Made by a program: the position numbers and the translations under genes. 64,000 nucleotides of DNA from Elysia chlorotica (lineage: Eukaryota > Mollusca > Gastropoda > Plakobranchidae), in NCBI GenBank assembly GCA_003991915.1, contig RQTK01000704.1, positions 16,229 to 80,228 of the forward strand. Direction: 5' to 3'. Below the pieces are notes generated by a model. The model searched no databases, was not told the DNA's origin, and worked only from the letters and a program-made list of their open reading frames with translations. Shown here one piece after another: positions 56,001 through 63,953 of this stretch (positions are counted from its first letter, which is position 1; each line of letters begins with the position of its first letter).

Positions 56001-56909
56001 TTAATCTTTTCGAATGTCTAATCTATTTTTCACTTAACTGTTTATGGCTGTGCATATTTTACTGTCTGTAGGGATCAATTTTCTCATAACATTTCGGTGG
56101 CCTTATTTATTTTTAGGTAATTAGTAGTTTAAGGAAACACATATGTGAATTACCAAGATTTTAGTTGCCTTTTTAAAAGGTTTTACACACACATATAAAA
56201 TTGATTGTTAGACACAGATGATGTTATGATATTTTACCAAAATTGAAATTCTGCCCCACCAAGTATTTAGATTCTAAAAGAAAGCAGTTATTTGAGATTG
56301 AAAAATAAAAATCTTACACTGCACAAATGAAAAAAAATTACAAGAAAAATATATTGACAGAAATTTTAATGTTCAGATATAATAATTCTATTTTTATTCA
56401 TTAAAAAAAAATAGATTCCTAATTCTTAATCATTCAGTTACTCTAAAGAAAGATTTTAAACTTGAAGAGGTTATTGATAGTGTTAACATGCACTTCAAAC
56501 AGTATAGTGTCACAAGCTAATAATGAGAGATTATAATATAATGACTGATATAAAGAGTGATTCACACAGAGTTAGGTTGACAGTGAAGATAACTGGATCA
56601 ATAGTTGTACTGAACCTCTCAAGTAAGGTGACGTAATATATTGAATCACAAAAAAATACCCTTTGACTCACTTTTACTTAACTCTGACCAGCCAATATTT
56701 TTTTGACGTTTGGACATGGACAAAACTTTTGTTAGCGTTTTACCTGTCCACGTGTATTCGACAGTGTTCACGTTATACGAGCTCAGAGGGAGAGACTGGT
56801 CGGAGGGACCAAAGTTAGTTTCGTAGTTGACGACATTGTTGAACGAGTCGAAACTGGCAGCACTATCTTGGGAGTTCACCGGGCTCAGGGTGAGGTTGAA
56901 AGGCTCCAT
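32463..56909 (-). CDS. GOLGA3: Golgin subfamily A member 3 (golgin-160), 24 coding exons
   Basis: The 24 exons total 4,914 nt (1,637 codons plus stop), close to the about 1,500 residues of vertebrate golgin A3. The N-terminal about 580 residues are Ser/Pro-rich and disordered. From the end of exon 5 onward the protein is a continuous coiled coil. Anchors from knowledge of human GOLGA3 are: KEKAKLMGQVEILTEES with ERAELQAQLASL (exons 5-6); WYQEQLQAAHDVRAKLQ (exon 8); REAAFLEIQ (exon 9); DLALELEKERGRV (exon 17); SLEWQYGQV (exon 20); and EQLLRD...PLEQLSDCL (exons 22-23). Exons 20 and 21 (39 and 42 codons) match the spacing of the corresponding human segments. Golgin A3 is a cytoplasmic-face Golgi peripheral protein that supports Golgi structure and vesicle traffic. 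Every junction agrees in phase. Confidence 0.85.
33033..33152 (-). CDS. GOLGA3: GOLGA3 coding exon 23
   Basis: 120 nt, phase 2 to 2. PLEQLSDCLSSLRAEITGLQ, then MDQHTSAVNSS, which aligns with the final conserved coiled coil of golgin A3. The donor assumed here (GTCAAC) is weak. If it is not used, translation ends four codons later at TAG 33025-33023, giving an alternative C-terminus. Confidence 0.65.
33545..33712 (-). repeat. Three decayed copies of the exon 22 donor region
   Basis: The block gttatttgtg...actgacctgcttttt (about 55 bp) occurs at about 33580 and 33635 in altered form. The real junction (ttatttccgttcactgac|ctgctctcc) is the third copy. Each repeats the CAG|GTCAGT donor context on the minus strand. 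Confidence 0.65.
33704..33852 (-). CDS. GOLGA3: GOLGA3 coding exon 22
   Basis: 149 nt, phase 0 to 2. IPPLPFDLAAVEQLLRDTR corresponds to the CPVPASLLEELLR region of human golgin A3. Donor GTCAGT. Confidence 0.85.
33952..34026. repeat. GA microsatellite
   Basis: Near-perfect GA dinucleotide run in the intron between GOLGA3 exons 21 and 22. Confidence 0.95.
34440..34685. repeat. 49-bp minisatellite, about 5 units
   Basis: The string caagcattcatt recurs about every 43-49 bp with tattactacaca between. Open frames across it are by-products of the repeat. Confidence 0.85.
35138..35398 (-). mobile_element. tRNA-derived SINE, copy A
   Basis: On the minus strand it has a box B-like GAGTTCGAATCCTGG, a body containing ggttgggtcggtgtca and gagacaggagtcatggtat, and a tail of CAACC repeats (35139-35158). 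It matches 63255-63512 over most of its length. Confidence 0.7.
35423..35548 (-). CDS. GOLGA3: GOLGA3 coding exon 21
   Basis: 126 nt, phase 0. AAQCEIDDLQAELAALRQEK to MQHHK. Acceptor tgtccag, donor GTATGT. Confidence 0.85.
35798..35914 (-). CDS. GOLGA3: GOLGA3 coding exon 20
   Basis: 117 nt, phase 0. SLEWQYGQVSRELEAAREQF, matching NLKWEVDQKEREIQSL of human golgin A3, and the same 39-residue length. Confidence 0.85.
36282..37537 (-). repeat. 21-bp tandem array built from the exon 19 splice donor, about 60 units
   Basis: On the minus strand the unit is GTGAGA followed by CTGGAGCAGATACAG (variants CTGGGG, CTAGAG, CTGAAG). The second part equals the last 15 nt of exon 19, and GTGAGA equals the first 6 nt of the intron. 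Some units are 19 bp. The array fills most of the intron between exons 19 and 20 and presents dozens of consensus CAG|GTGAGA donors. Confidence 0.95.
37538..37816 (-). CDS. GOLGA3: GOLGA3 coding exon 19
   Basis: 279 nt, phase 0. Coiled coil ending EPLLLEQIQ with donor GTGAGA. The last 15 nt and the first 6 intronic nt form the unit of the large 21-bp array downstream. Reading past the donor adds about nine residues (VRLGQIQVD) before a stop. Confidence 0.85.
38002..38216 (-). CDS. GOLGA3: GOLGA3 coding exon 18
   Basis: 215 nt, phase 1 to 0. LSQTSAELKEHSHQLEAALA, colinear with the human segment GLGQSNAALREHNSILETAL. Donor GTTTGT (weak). Confidence 0.85.
38259..38400. repeat. AAT microsatellite
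   Basis: Long AAT run 40 bp upstream of the exon 18 acceptor in gene orientation. Confidence 0.95.
38401..39237. other. Intronic sequence, no exon seen
   Basis: GOLGA3 intron 17. A minus-strand frame of 137 codons (38402-38815) is open but low in recognisable features and is not supported as an exon; it may be a remnant of an element. Confidence 0.4.
39238..39350 (+). mobile_element. SINE 3' fragment, copy C
   Basis: Contains gtggtagcacacaaaattgt, cagacgtcagtctt-like sequence, ccacaataaagcc, aatgttggatgtt and a CAACT tail. It corresponds to the 3' half of the SINE at 63255-63512. Confidence 0.65.
39378..39609 (-). CDS. GOLGA3: GOLGA3 coding exon 17
   Basis: 232 nt, phase 0 to 1. Ends DLALELEKERGRVM, which matches LALELEHEKGKL of human golgin A3. 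Donor GTGAGC. Confidence 0.85.
40055..40159 (-). CDS. GOLGA3: GOLGA3 coding exon 16
   Basis: 105 nt, phase 0. LLSDREQLQTELGLAQRSQE. Acceptor ccaatag, donor GTACAG (weak). Confidence 0.75.
40753..41028 (-). CDS. GOLGA3: GOLGA3 coding exon 15
   Basis: 276 nt, phase 0. Coiled coil EHQSARVRDLEAKLEAVDDN to DSMDSKMKE. Acceptor gcgccag, donor GTAAGG. Confidence 0.8.
41501..41566 (-). CDS. GOLGA3: GOLGA3 coding exon 14
   Basis: 66 nt, phase 0, the shortest exon. VQNLEYDLRQKDEDLQAKAK, donor GTAAGT. Confidence 0.75.
41925..42070 (+). mobile_element. Degenerate SINE, copy F
   Basis: ccactggttgagtcaatgtc, ctgactgagacaggag and tgttggacgtaaa appear in the order found in the intact SINE, with decayed sequence between. 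Confidence 0.5.
42183..42335 (-). CDS. GOLGA3: GOLGA3 coding exon 13
   Basis: 153 nt, phase 0. Coiled coil ESLDCSQHELEIKARSMDAM. Acceptor gtgtgcag, donor GTGCGT. Its acceptor is the template of the 53-bp array at 42336-43000. Confidence 0.8.
42336..43735 (-). repeat. 53-bp array built from the exon 13 acceptor, plus decayed copies
   Basis: cacaagg recurs at 42348, 42401, 42453, 42506, 42559, 42612 and 42665, then again at 42776, 42834, 42887 and 42940. On the minus strand each unit ends in a pyrimidine-rich tract plus TGCAG followed by GAGT, which equals the real acceptor and first exonic bases of exon 13. Older degenerate units (actcctgcacagga and similar) continue to about 43735. Confidence 0.85.
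43891..43980 (-). CDS. GOLGA3: GOLGA3 coding exon 12
   Basis: 90 nt, phase 0. Coiled coil VEQSFKQMKHELSVRTVELE. Acceptor gccccag, donor GTCTGG (weak). Confidence 0.75.
44022..44261. repeat. Compound AAT/AAG microsatellite
   Basis: About 65 bp of AAT followed by about 175 bp of pure AAG. Long open frames of a single amino acid here are artefacts. Confidence 0.98.
44690..44857 (-). CDS. GOLGA3: GOLGA3 coding exon 11
   Basis: 168 nt, phase 0. Coiled coil VESQLAAVMADLTKKDAEI. Acceptor taccag, donor GTAGGC. Confidence 0.8.
45290..45656 (-). repeat. About 154-bp tandem duplication next to the exon 10 donor
   Basis: ttttccctatttgcttcccatattatttcc occurs at 45293 and 45447. A third, diverged piece (45595-45656) ends at the exon 10 donor. 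Confidence 0.7.
45660..45887 (-). CDS. GOLGA3: GOLGA3 coding exon 10
   Basis: 228 nt, phase 0. Coiled coil, VSTVEEEKSRLAGLQ to MEQKLIQ. The donor is GCAAGT rather than GT, so the following intron appears to be a GC-AG intron. Confidence 0.8.
46470..47501 (-). repeat. Array of six copies of the exon 9 3' end and donor
   Basis: Units of 161-176 bp. Exon-like ends followed by donor-like sequence start at 46477, 46648, 46813, 46989, 47150 and 47326, before the real one at 47502. Each copy holds about 65-80 bp of exon 9 and about 100 bp of intron. The copy at 47326 has lost its GT (CAG|GGAAG); the others keep GTGGGT. Confidence 0.9.
47502..47720 (-). CDS. GOLGA3: GOLGA3 coding exon 9
   Basis: 219 nt, phase 0. 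Contains LRQQLSESQQRALRDKE and MMEREAAFLEIQ, conserved in golgin A3. Ends YEDTFNSQ, donor GTGGGT. The 3' end of this exon plus its donor is repeated six times downstream. Confidence 0.85.
47990..48405 (+). mobile_element. Degenerate SINE remnants, copies E and G
   Basis: Two stretches (47990-48080 and 48235-48405) keep the order ttgatgttggtataatgtga or gatgccaatgttaatgtgac, then gacagaa and ctctgcct/tctgcgtctgg, as in the intact SINE body. Confidence 0.45.
48453..48631 (-). CDS. GOLGA3: GOLGA3 coding exon 8
   Basis: 179 nt, phase 1 to 0. Contains KEWYQEQLQAAHDVRAKLQ, matching WYQQQL...ARVRLQ of human golgin A3. The acceptor junction is copied in a tandem array immediately upstream of the exon in gene orientation. 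Confidence 0.85.
48625..48850 (-). repeat. About 70-bp array containing the exon 8 acceptor
   Basis: The junction agctcag|ctgggggtgggacaatc at 48625 is followed by related blocks at 48691, 48755 and 48829 (gagctcatctggaggttggac). Each carries an AG acceptor-like end on the minus strand. Confidence 0.75.
49386..49458 (-). CDS. GOLGA3: GOLGA3 coding exon 7
   Basis: 73 nt, phase 0 to 1. Encodes VKTQEMRDEIHTRDMNVQAL. Acceptor tgcag, donor GTGTGT, which is weaker than most in the gene. Confidence 0.75.
50133..50375 (-). CDS. GOLGA3: GOLGA3 coding exon 6
   Basis: 243 nt, phase 0. Starts ERAELQAQLASLKSRLSS, the best single match to vertebrate golgin A3 (EKAELQAQLAAL). Ends ANKLQ, donor GTGAGT. Confidence 0.85.
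51053..51994 (-). CDS. GOLGA3: GOLGA3 coding exon 5
   Basis: 942 nt, phase 0 to 0, the largest exon. Mostly disordered Ser/Pro/Thr. It includes EEFLKSLPPIKPINLDAY and, at its end, the start of the coiled coil (YKKQVEDILKEKAKLMGQVE) that matches golgin A3. Confidence 0.85.
52925..53115 (-). repeat. 18-bp minisatellite downstream of the exon 4 donor
   Basis: ggtaatggcatgattact-type units, about ten, end about 8 bp before the exon 4 donor in plus coordinates. Scattered relatives occur at 52700-52760. The unit does not include the junction itself. Confidence 0.85.
53123..53268 (-). CDS. GOLGA3: GOLGA3 coding exon 4
   Basis: 146 nt, phase 1 to 0. Acceptor actccag, donor GTGAGT. Encodes NKHLTPVDPDIVAQVVAQA and a proline/serine tail. 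An 18-bp minisatellite begins just downstream of its donor. Confidence 0.75.
53395..53560 (+). mobile_element. tRNA-headed SINE carrying a hammerhead ribozyme
   Basis: A Pol III box A (TAGCTCAGTTGG, 53403-53414) and box B (GGTTCGAATCC, 53447-53457) form the tRNA-like head. A hammerhead core follows at 53466-53514. The element sits in GOLGA3 intron 3, antisense to the gene. It is not a tRNA gene, because the anticodon stem does not pair. Confidence 0.7.
53466..53514 (+). ncRNA. Hammerhead ribozyme, minimal
   Basis: All conserved parts are present. The core CTGACGA (53471-53477) is followed by stem II GCCC/GGGC with loop TGATA (53478-53490) and GAAA (53491-53494). Stem III ACACA/TGTGT has loop TACTC (53494-53508), then the cleavage nucleotide C at 53509. 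Stem I is CTGCA (53466-53470) with TGCGG (53510-53514), including one G-T pair. Self-cleavage after 53509 is predicted from the hammerhead consensus; activity is untested. The stems are short, as in ribozymes of mobile elements. Confidence 0.75.
54038..54278 (-). CDS. GOLGA3: GOLGA3 coding exon 3
   Basis: 241 nt, phase 0 to 1. Acceptor atctcag, donor GTAGGA. Low-complexity S/T/P/Q region ending in a short helix (FETVAEALRLQWSVI). Confidence 0.75.
54459..54461. other. Ambiguous bases
   Basis: Three N next to a G-rich run in GOLGA3 intron 2, an assembly uncertainty. Confidence 0.95.
55711..55952 (-). CDS. GOLGA3: GOLGA3 coding exon 2
   Basis: 242 nt, phase 1 to 0. Acceptor ggcttcag, donor GTGAGT. 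Encodes a Ser/Pro-rich disordered segment (SPVVPYQPVWCG, DDSLEDRSDKG) ending SVLAQ. Confidence 0.8.
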
Positions 56910-56985
56910 ATGACGAGTGAACACTCGCGCACTTCCATCACCTTAGACTGTTAGAGCTCAGCCAGGGCCGCTAGGGCGGGTTGCT
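56744..56985 (-). CDS. GOLGA3: GOLGA3 coding exon 1 with start codon
   Basis: The coding part is 56744-56909 (166 nt, phase 0 to 1), starting at ATG 56909-56907 (MEPFNLTLSPVNSQD). A GTG 15 nt upstream is in frame but is unlikely to be used. An acceptor-like tract (ctacag) at 56986 suggests that the exon begins in the 5' UTR at 56985, with a separate non-coding first exon upstream. Donor GTAAAA. Confidence 0.7.
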
Positions 56986-57181
56986 CTGTAGGTTACCGAG
57001 GGGGGGAGCATTGCCGGGAAATAAGTACTTGTAAGTACAGCATGGTTAGTATGATTTAAGGCAACAGCTCAGGACTAAAAAATTGTGATGATATTTAGCA
57101 ATAGTTATACCAAATCATCACCATTTACTTTCTTTTGATAATAAAAAGAAGGATAGACTTTTAGGTAAACATAAGTAAGTC

Positions 57182-57945
57182 AGAGTTCATTTATAATCTG
57201 GTCATATACTCTAACGTTACTGGAATATCATCTTCAAGAACTGTCTCACACACATTGTACATTTCAATGTAAGCAACTTCTGAACATTTTTTTTTAACAT
57301 TGAGTTATTTTAGGAAACTGTTAGTTTTCTACAGAGTGCCATTTTAATTTAAGGTAATTAGAAAATAAATGACTTTCAAACTAGAAATATATATCTCTTA
57401 GTAAATGGCTAAGTTACCCATAAAGTGAAGTTAATATTGTCAAAAGATTAAAAAATTTAGATTCATGCATGGTTAGATCAAAATCTAAAGTTCTAAGGAT
57501 ATATATAGTAGAGAGCTCAAAGGAAAAGTACATGTATAACAAAAACAGTACTTGTCTCTATTCGTACACGGGTACAGATAAACAAAACCATTTATTTGAG
57601 AGTTCATTTATAATCTGGTCATAACTCTAACATTACTGGAATGTCATCTTCAGGAGCTGTCTCGCACACATTGTACAAATTCCAATGTAAGCAACTTCTA
57701 GACATGTCTTTATTAACATTGAGGAAACTGTTAGTTTTCTACAGAGTGCCATTTTAATTTAATGTAATTAGAAAATAAATGACTTTCAAACTAGAAATAT
57801 ATCTCTTAGTAAATAGCTAAGTTACTCATAAAGTGAAGTTAAATATTTTCAAAAGATTAAAAGATTTAGATCCATGCATGGTTAGATCAAAATGTAAAGT
57901 GAGTTTGATTGTTTTAAGGATATTAGAGAGCTCAAAGGAAAAGTT
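57182..57945. repeat. 417-bp tandem duplication
   Basis: agagttcatttataatctgg occurs at 57182 and 57599, followed by about 350 bp of high similarity (ctgtctc-cacacattgtac, ctagaaatatat and so on). Confidence 0.85.
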
Positions 57946-58374
57946 TTTAAAAAAGTTCAGTCGGCTTTCAAAATGCTAGTGTTTTTGTAGTTCTGTATGT
58001 AGTGAATTTTGCCCAACATATTACTTGTAAATGATGAGTCTTTGGTATTTCAGAGTGTTCATCTTATGTATATAAACAAATTATATACTTAACGGCTTGT
58101 TTGGATTTTAGCCCTTTGCTATAACTATATATATATATATATAGTGACTGTTTTTTTTCATAGAGTTTCAAGAACTGTGATGTTACTTGTTAGACGCAGT
58201 TCAAAGTTTTCCCAATGAACAAAATGAATTTTACAATTAGATAAGGTTCAATACTCTCCTTATTTTCATAGGTGAGTTTCCTTTGTGTAAAATGTGTACA
58301 ATAAACAAAAGATATAAACGTTTCAGTGACGCAGCGATGGGTTTCAGTCCACTGATTAACGAGGCGGTACTGAC

Positions 58375-58375
<1 letters not shown>

Positions 58376-58422
<47 letters not shown>
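58376..58422. repeat. GA microsatellite
   Basis: Perfect GA run. Confidence 0.95.
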
Positions 58423-58425
<3 letters not shown>

Positions 58426-58722
58426 GTTGAGGAGGGTGGGGGCATTACAAATGGTACTGTTATGCCTCTGAGTGACCATAAACAGGTTGAAAAAAATCCA
58501 GAACTTTTAAACCACAGACTAATCAACCAACTTCGCAGCTATGTATACGCCATAAATATGAGTGCTTTTTTTTTATCGAATTCCATATATCAGGGGTGAC
58601 TTTGTACCCCGTGGGTCTTTTTTAATTCTTATTAAAAAAAAGATTAACTGCTGATAACTGATATTTTGAGTATTTTTTTTAAAAGAGAGAGAAATGAAGA
58701 GGAAGAAGAAGGTAGGATGCCT

Positions 58723-58723
<1 letters not shown>

Positions 58724-58777
<54 letters not shown>
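58724..58777. repeat. GA microsatellite
   Basis: Perfect GA run, a second one 300 bp from the first. Confidence 0.95.
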
Positions 58778-58779
<2 letters not shown>

Positions 58780-60416
58780 CTAAAAAAGAAGATAGAATTG
58801 CTGAAAATGCTATAATTACAAATGATAACCGTTTGAATGACAGGTGTGGCATTTATTTATATAACCTAGACCTACCAATATATGACATAAAGATCGAAAA
58901 CTATATGAGGAAAATGTCAGACATTTTTTCTAAAACTAACTAATTGTCCTGTTTCTTATAAAACACCGGCTTTCTCTTTTATCTCTTCCAGAGACTATTG
59001 CTTCAAAGCATTACAAGGCTGAAATTTTCTGATCTCTTAAAAAAATGGAGATCTGGAAAAACCCGTTCCACCCTTGCACAGAAAAGAAGACCAAAAGCAA
59101 CGGAAAAAAAAAACAAAAAAATAATTTACAAAAAAAATACACCCCTACAAAAACCAATGAACGAAAGAAGAAAGGCTCATATTAGTCCTCTTAATTTTAT
59201 TGCTAAAAAGAAAGTAGTTTTATCTTGGCATGACTATAGTGGAAAATTTTCCCTCTGGAACAAAAAGTTCTGCTGTAGTTATGCTCTACTAAAATAGTTT
59301 TGTCGACTACTAATACCTATGTACGAATAATTGCAGCCAAAAAGAAATTTGTTTCTACATCTCGTCTGATCTAGGCCTATATTTTTTTGGTTCACTAAAA
59401 AACTTTTATGAAAGGGTGTTGACACAAAACTGATAATTACTAAAGAAGAATATTAGATGAAAAGACAAATGGCAAAGAATGTTTCCTACCCGAAAGTCTA
59501 CTTAAGTTTACAACGTATTCATCAGCGTGTCCAGTTCATTAAAGTGTATACCCTGATGATATTAAAGCATCTAGATCTATGTCCAATTTTGAATTGATAG
59601 GCTATATTCTCCAACAACAAGCGAGGAAAAAGAAGAAAAAACTTTAGGTTAACAAGGAGAGATAAAATGAAAACAAAGAGGTTTACAACAGAATATGAGA
59701 TTGAAAGATGATTGAGAGATAGACGGTTAAAACAAATAGATAAAGACGTGAATGACATGATTCAGAAAATTCTAAAGAGATAGAGCAAGAGACTAGATAT
59801 CTATAAAGACAAGACAGACGAAGGTTATGAACTAAGGAAGCATTATGAAAAAAATAAAAGAGATTAGAGCAATAGAGAAAGGGGAACAGAAACTAAGGCA
59901 CAGACTTTCTAAATCTACCATCAGAGGGAACATTATAGATCTAGGCTAATACAAACATTTATCAATTATAATAATTTAATTTTGGTTCAGTTCGACTTAA
60001 GCAACATCTAATTTAGATCTATCTCTAGATCTATGGGGTGCAACTGCAATGATTTTCATTTGAGGCATAGATCTAGTCTATATTTCCCAGTCCATTGATG
60101 ACAACCTGTATTTTGGTCGTTTAGTGTTAGACGTCTATCTATCCTACATCTAATAAGTTCGTAAGTAAGTTACATGTTCTATGGATGATACTGTAATAAT
60201 CGTATAAATGATGGTATACCTAGGTATAGATTTATGTACACTAGATCTACATCGATTATAGTGAAATGTAACAACAGGCCTAATTATTTTGGTTTGTTGG
60301 CATTCGGCTCCATAAAAGCGAATCCAACTTTTGTTTATGTTGCCGGGAATGGAACTCTTTCGAGTACGTGGCAAATAAAAAGGCTCGTTAAAAACAATAC
60401 TGCGTGATTTTTGCTG

Positions 60417-62665
60417 AAACAAAACTATGAGCCTGAGAAGTTGGAATCCCTCACGGCATCACAGGAAAGGAATACATAATTATGTAGATGACTGAATCTG
60501 CTGTATTTAAAAATGTGCAAACATTTTAAATTTTTGTTTTTTAAATTAATAATGCTTTGGAGGTCGAAAATATAAGGGAAATAATATAAAATAATACTTA
60601 ATAAGGGGTAAACGCAAAAGGATATAGCTTGAATATGTACACAGCAAGGACTACTTCATATAGTAGTCTTTGGTACACGGCTATAATTATGTTTAAACGT
60701 ACCTGTAATAAAAGAGCTAATCAATCTACTTTAAATGATACATTATTGTATTTTTATGGCACGTCGTTGTGGCCAATATTCTCAACACTACATTGGCACT
60801 AAATTAATAATACACACACTAAAATATAAAGAAATATATAAAATGTAACATAGATTTAAATTCCGACAAATTGTTAAACCCTTTGTAAAGTTTTTTCCTG
60901 TTTTCTGTCAGACATTAAGCAGACACACTGACCAAACAAGGTTTAAATAAATCTGTGTTGAAATTCTTTCTTAAATGCTAATAAGTTTGAAAATATATTA
61001 AGGGAAAATAATAACAGAAAATACTACCTTTAAAGGGTAAATGCCAGGGAATATAACTTGAGTAATTACAACGCTACAAGTTTCAACGTAGTAGTATTCC
61101 AAACTAAACTGCTTCAACTGGTAAAAAACTTACTAAAAAACAAAACTATGAGCCTGAGAAGTTGGAATCCCTCACGGCATCACAGGAAAGGAATACATAA
61201 TTATGTAGATGACTGAATCTGCTGTATAAATGTGCCAACATTTTAAATTTTCGTTTTTTAAATTAATAATGCTTTGGAGGTCGAAAATATAAGGGAAATA
61301 ACATAAAATAATACTTAATAAGGGGTAAACGCAAAAGGATATAGCTTGAATATGTACACAGCAAGGACTACTTCATATAGTAGCCTAGTCCTTGATACCT
61401 GTAATAAAAGAGCTAATCAATCTACTTTAAATGATACATTATTGTATTTTTATGGCACGTCGTTGTGGCCAATATTATCAACACTACATTGGCATTAAAT
61501 TAATAATGCACACACTAAAATATAAAGAAATATATAAAATGTAATATAGATTTAAATTCCGACAAATTGTTAAACCCTTTGTAAAGTTTTTTCCTGTTTT
61601 CTGTCAGACATTAAGCAGACACACTGACCAAACAAGGTTTAAATAAATCTGTGTTGAAGTTCTTTCTTAAAAGCTAATAAGTTTGAAAATATATTAAGGG
61701 AAAATAATAACAGAAAATACTACCTTTAAAGGGTAAATGTCAGGGAATATAACTTGAGTAATTACAACGCTACAAGTTTCAACGTAGTAGTATTCCAAAC
61801 TAAACTGCTTCAACTGGTAAAAAACTTACTAATGGCTCGTAAAATGCTTTTGTAATGTGAAAATAAAACCGACACAAATAACATTGTACATACACTAAAT
61901 AGTAAATAATGTAGAAGGCAAAAAGTTTCAAATTACGACAACATGGTAACCCATTATTTATGTTTTTCCTCATATTCTATCAAAGATCGGGTGAGCGCAA
62001 AGACCAAACACTGTTAAGATCAAAGTGAAAAGTTTGGTTTTAAAATAAATAATGCTTTGAGGGTCGAAAATAAGGGAAATAACATAAAATAATAAGGGGT
62101 AGACGCCAAAGGATATAGCTTGAATATATACAAAGCTCTGTGTTTAAACGTACCTCTAATAAAAGAGCTAACCAATCTGCTTTAAACGATACATTATTGT
62201 ATTTCAATGGCACGTTGCTGTGGCCAATAATCTCAGTACAACATTGGCAATACAAAATAATACACACACTAAAATATATAGATATATATAAAAGGTAATA
62301 TGGATTTGAATTCCCACAAATTGTTAAATCCCTTCTAAATTCTTTTCCTTTTTTTCTGTCAGACATTAGGTGGGCGCACTGACCAAACAAGGTTTAAATA
62401 AATATGTGTTGAAATTATTTCTTAAATGCTATTAAGTTCGAAACTATACTAAGGGAGATTACAGAAAATACTACTTTTAAAGGGGATTATAACTTGACTA
62501 ATTACAAAGTTACACGTTTCAACAGTAGTAGTATTTCAAAAAGCAAACTAATCTGCTTCAAATGGTAAAAAATATACACTATTGGCTCGTAAAATGTTTG
62601 TGTAAGTCAATACATAATCGACACAAATAACATTGTACATACACTAAAAAGTAAAGAATGTAAAG
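60417..62665. repeat. Three tandem copies of a 720-780 bp unit
   Basis: aaacaaaactatgagcctg occurs at 60417 and 61138, 721 bp apart. aatgcttt with ggtcgaaaa occurs at 60551, 61268 and 62051. The third unit is more diverged. Within a unit two halves are related to each other (tacacactaaaatataaag and tacatacactaaatagtaa blocks). Confidence 0.85.
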
Positions 62666-62764
62666 GCGAGCAATGTCTGATAAAGTTAATGTGACATGAA
62701 CTACAGTAACAGGAATTACACTAGCTCTCAATGACGTGATATCGCACAAGAACTGAATCATTAT

Positions 62765-62900
62765 CTTGTTATCCGGGGAACTAAAAATAGCTCTCTTGTT
62801 TTGCCCGGACGTTAAAAACGGACGGGCCATGGTATCAGATTTTCTAACGTTTCGCCGCGAACGTTCTCGTCCGTGCAAAAGACGGATGCATTCGGTGGGG
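62765..62900. promoter_or_regulatory. CpG-rich patch, possible promoter or first exon
   Basis: A local cluster of more than a dozen CpG dinucleotides (for example cgccgcgaacg) stands out in AT-rich flanks. It lies upstream of GOLGA3 in gene orientation and could be its promoter or 5' UTR exon. There is no TATA box or other proof. Confidence 0.25.
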
Positions 62901-63189
62901 AGTGGGGACCTTACAATGAAAGAGGAAAATAAATTAAACACAAATTTATCTAAAGGGAGGTGAGGATGATTAAAGATTTGACACTGGCTAATACAGGGTA
63001 GCCTCCCTTAGTATATTATCACCCTACCCACTAATGCACGAGCTGGGATCGTAAGTATAACCCTGCTTTAAACTTAGACCCTGGTCTTATGCTTCTTGAC
63101 TGCAGTGTAAATCAAGCTTAATCTGTTGTGTACGCACCATTTAACTTCCTGCCCTCAGCCTCCCGAGTTGAAGTTATGTATAAGCTCAC

Positions 63190-63255
63190 CAGTCGCTGGT
63201 AGCTCAGTGGGCAGAGGGCTGGCCTGACAAGCAGACGGTTTGGGGTTTGAATCTC
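63190..63255 (+). repeat. tRNA-like sequence adjoining a SINE
   Basis: Box A TAGCTCAGTGGG (63200-63211) and box B-like GGTTTGAATCT (63244-63254) are spaced as in tRNA-derived SINE heads. Confidence 0.5.
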
Positions 63256-63512
63256 AGCTGGGGGGTGCCATGGGGTAGAACATGGCTTCTGCAAAAGGTC
63301 CGGATTCGAGCTCTGGTGATTTCACTCCCTGCTGGTTGGGTCGGTGTCAATTTAATGGGACTGACTGAGACAGGAGTCATGGTATCCCCGCCCTGTCTCA
63401 CGTGTGACAGCACATAAAATTGTCAGACGTCAGTCTTGGGGTCTGTCCACAATATAGCATATATAGCGCTAATGTTGGACGTTAAACCAACTCAACTCAA
63501 CTCAACTCAGCA
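63255..63512 (+). mobile_element. tRNA-derived SINE, copy B
   Basis: Matches copy A (minus strand 35138-35398): ggattcgagctctgg, then ctggttgggtcggtgtcaat, gagacaggagtcatggtatc, aattgtcagacgtcagtctt, atgttggacgttaaacc, and a tail of CAACT repeats (63484-63510). Confidence 0.75.
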
Positions 63513-63514
63513 AC

Positions 63515-63730
63515 AAGGTGATACTGTGACCAGGCCTCAAGACCAATGTCTAAAAAAAATACATGATTCAAACAGAGACAGGGAGTGGATACCAGGATTT
63601 CTGCCTCAGACGGTCACGGCCACAGTCTAGATGTGTCACGGACCCAAGCACTACCAGTAGGGCACAAGGCAGTCACACCGCGAACCGAACCGAGAACCTC
63701 CGAAATGTTGGTCGAGCCCTCTAGCATATC
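63515..63730 (-). mobile_element. Degenerate SINE in opposite orientation, copy D
   Basis: Read on the minus strand it keeps the order of SINE blocks (actggtagtgcttgggtcc, gaggcagaaatcctggtatc, ccctgtctctg), with many changes. It abuts copy B tail to tail. Confidence 0.5.
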
Positions 63731-63889
63731 CCTCCCCCGTGCCACCCCCTCTAATCCCCCCGCCCCATAAGCTTTTATTAATAATGTTTAGAGGCAGATG
63801 ACTTTCCCCTGATTGCGGAACCGATACTGCGTTTGAGTTGGGTCAGACCCTATTTTCTCTTTTCCCCCCTCCCTCTCCCCCATACTCTT

Positions 63890-63899
63890 CTCTCTCTCC

Positions 63900-63939
<40 letters not shown>

Positions 63940-63953
63940 CCTCTCTCTCTCTC

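Larger units (their letters stand above)
56986..60416. other. Sequence upstream of GOLGA3, no gene seen
   Basis: AT-rich sequence with a 417-bp tandem duplication, a TA run (58125-58142) and two GA microsatellites. A plus-strand frame at 58998-59297 is lysine-rich and not supported. A non-coding first exon of GOLGA3 may lie here or further upstream. Confidence 0.5.

Noticed and set aside
58998..59297. Lysine-rich 99-codon frame upstream of GOLGA3
   Set aside because: Composition follows A-rich sequence and there are no splice or family signals.
62040..62941. Minus-strand frames of 116-120 codons in and beside the tandem repeat
   Set aside because: They lie mainly in satellite-like or CpG-rich sequence and resemble no protein family.
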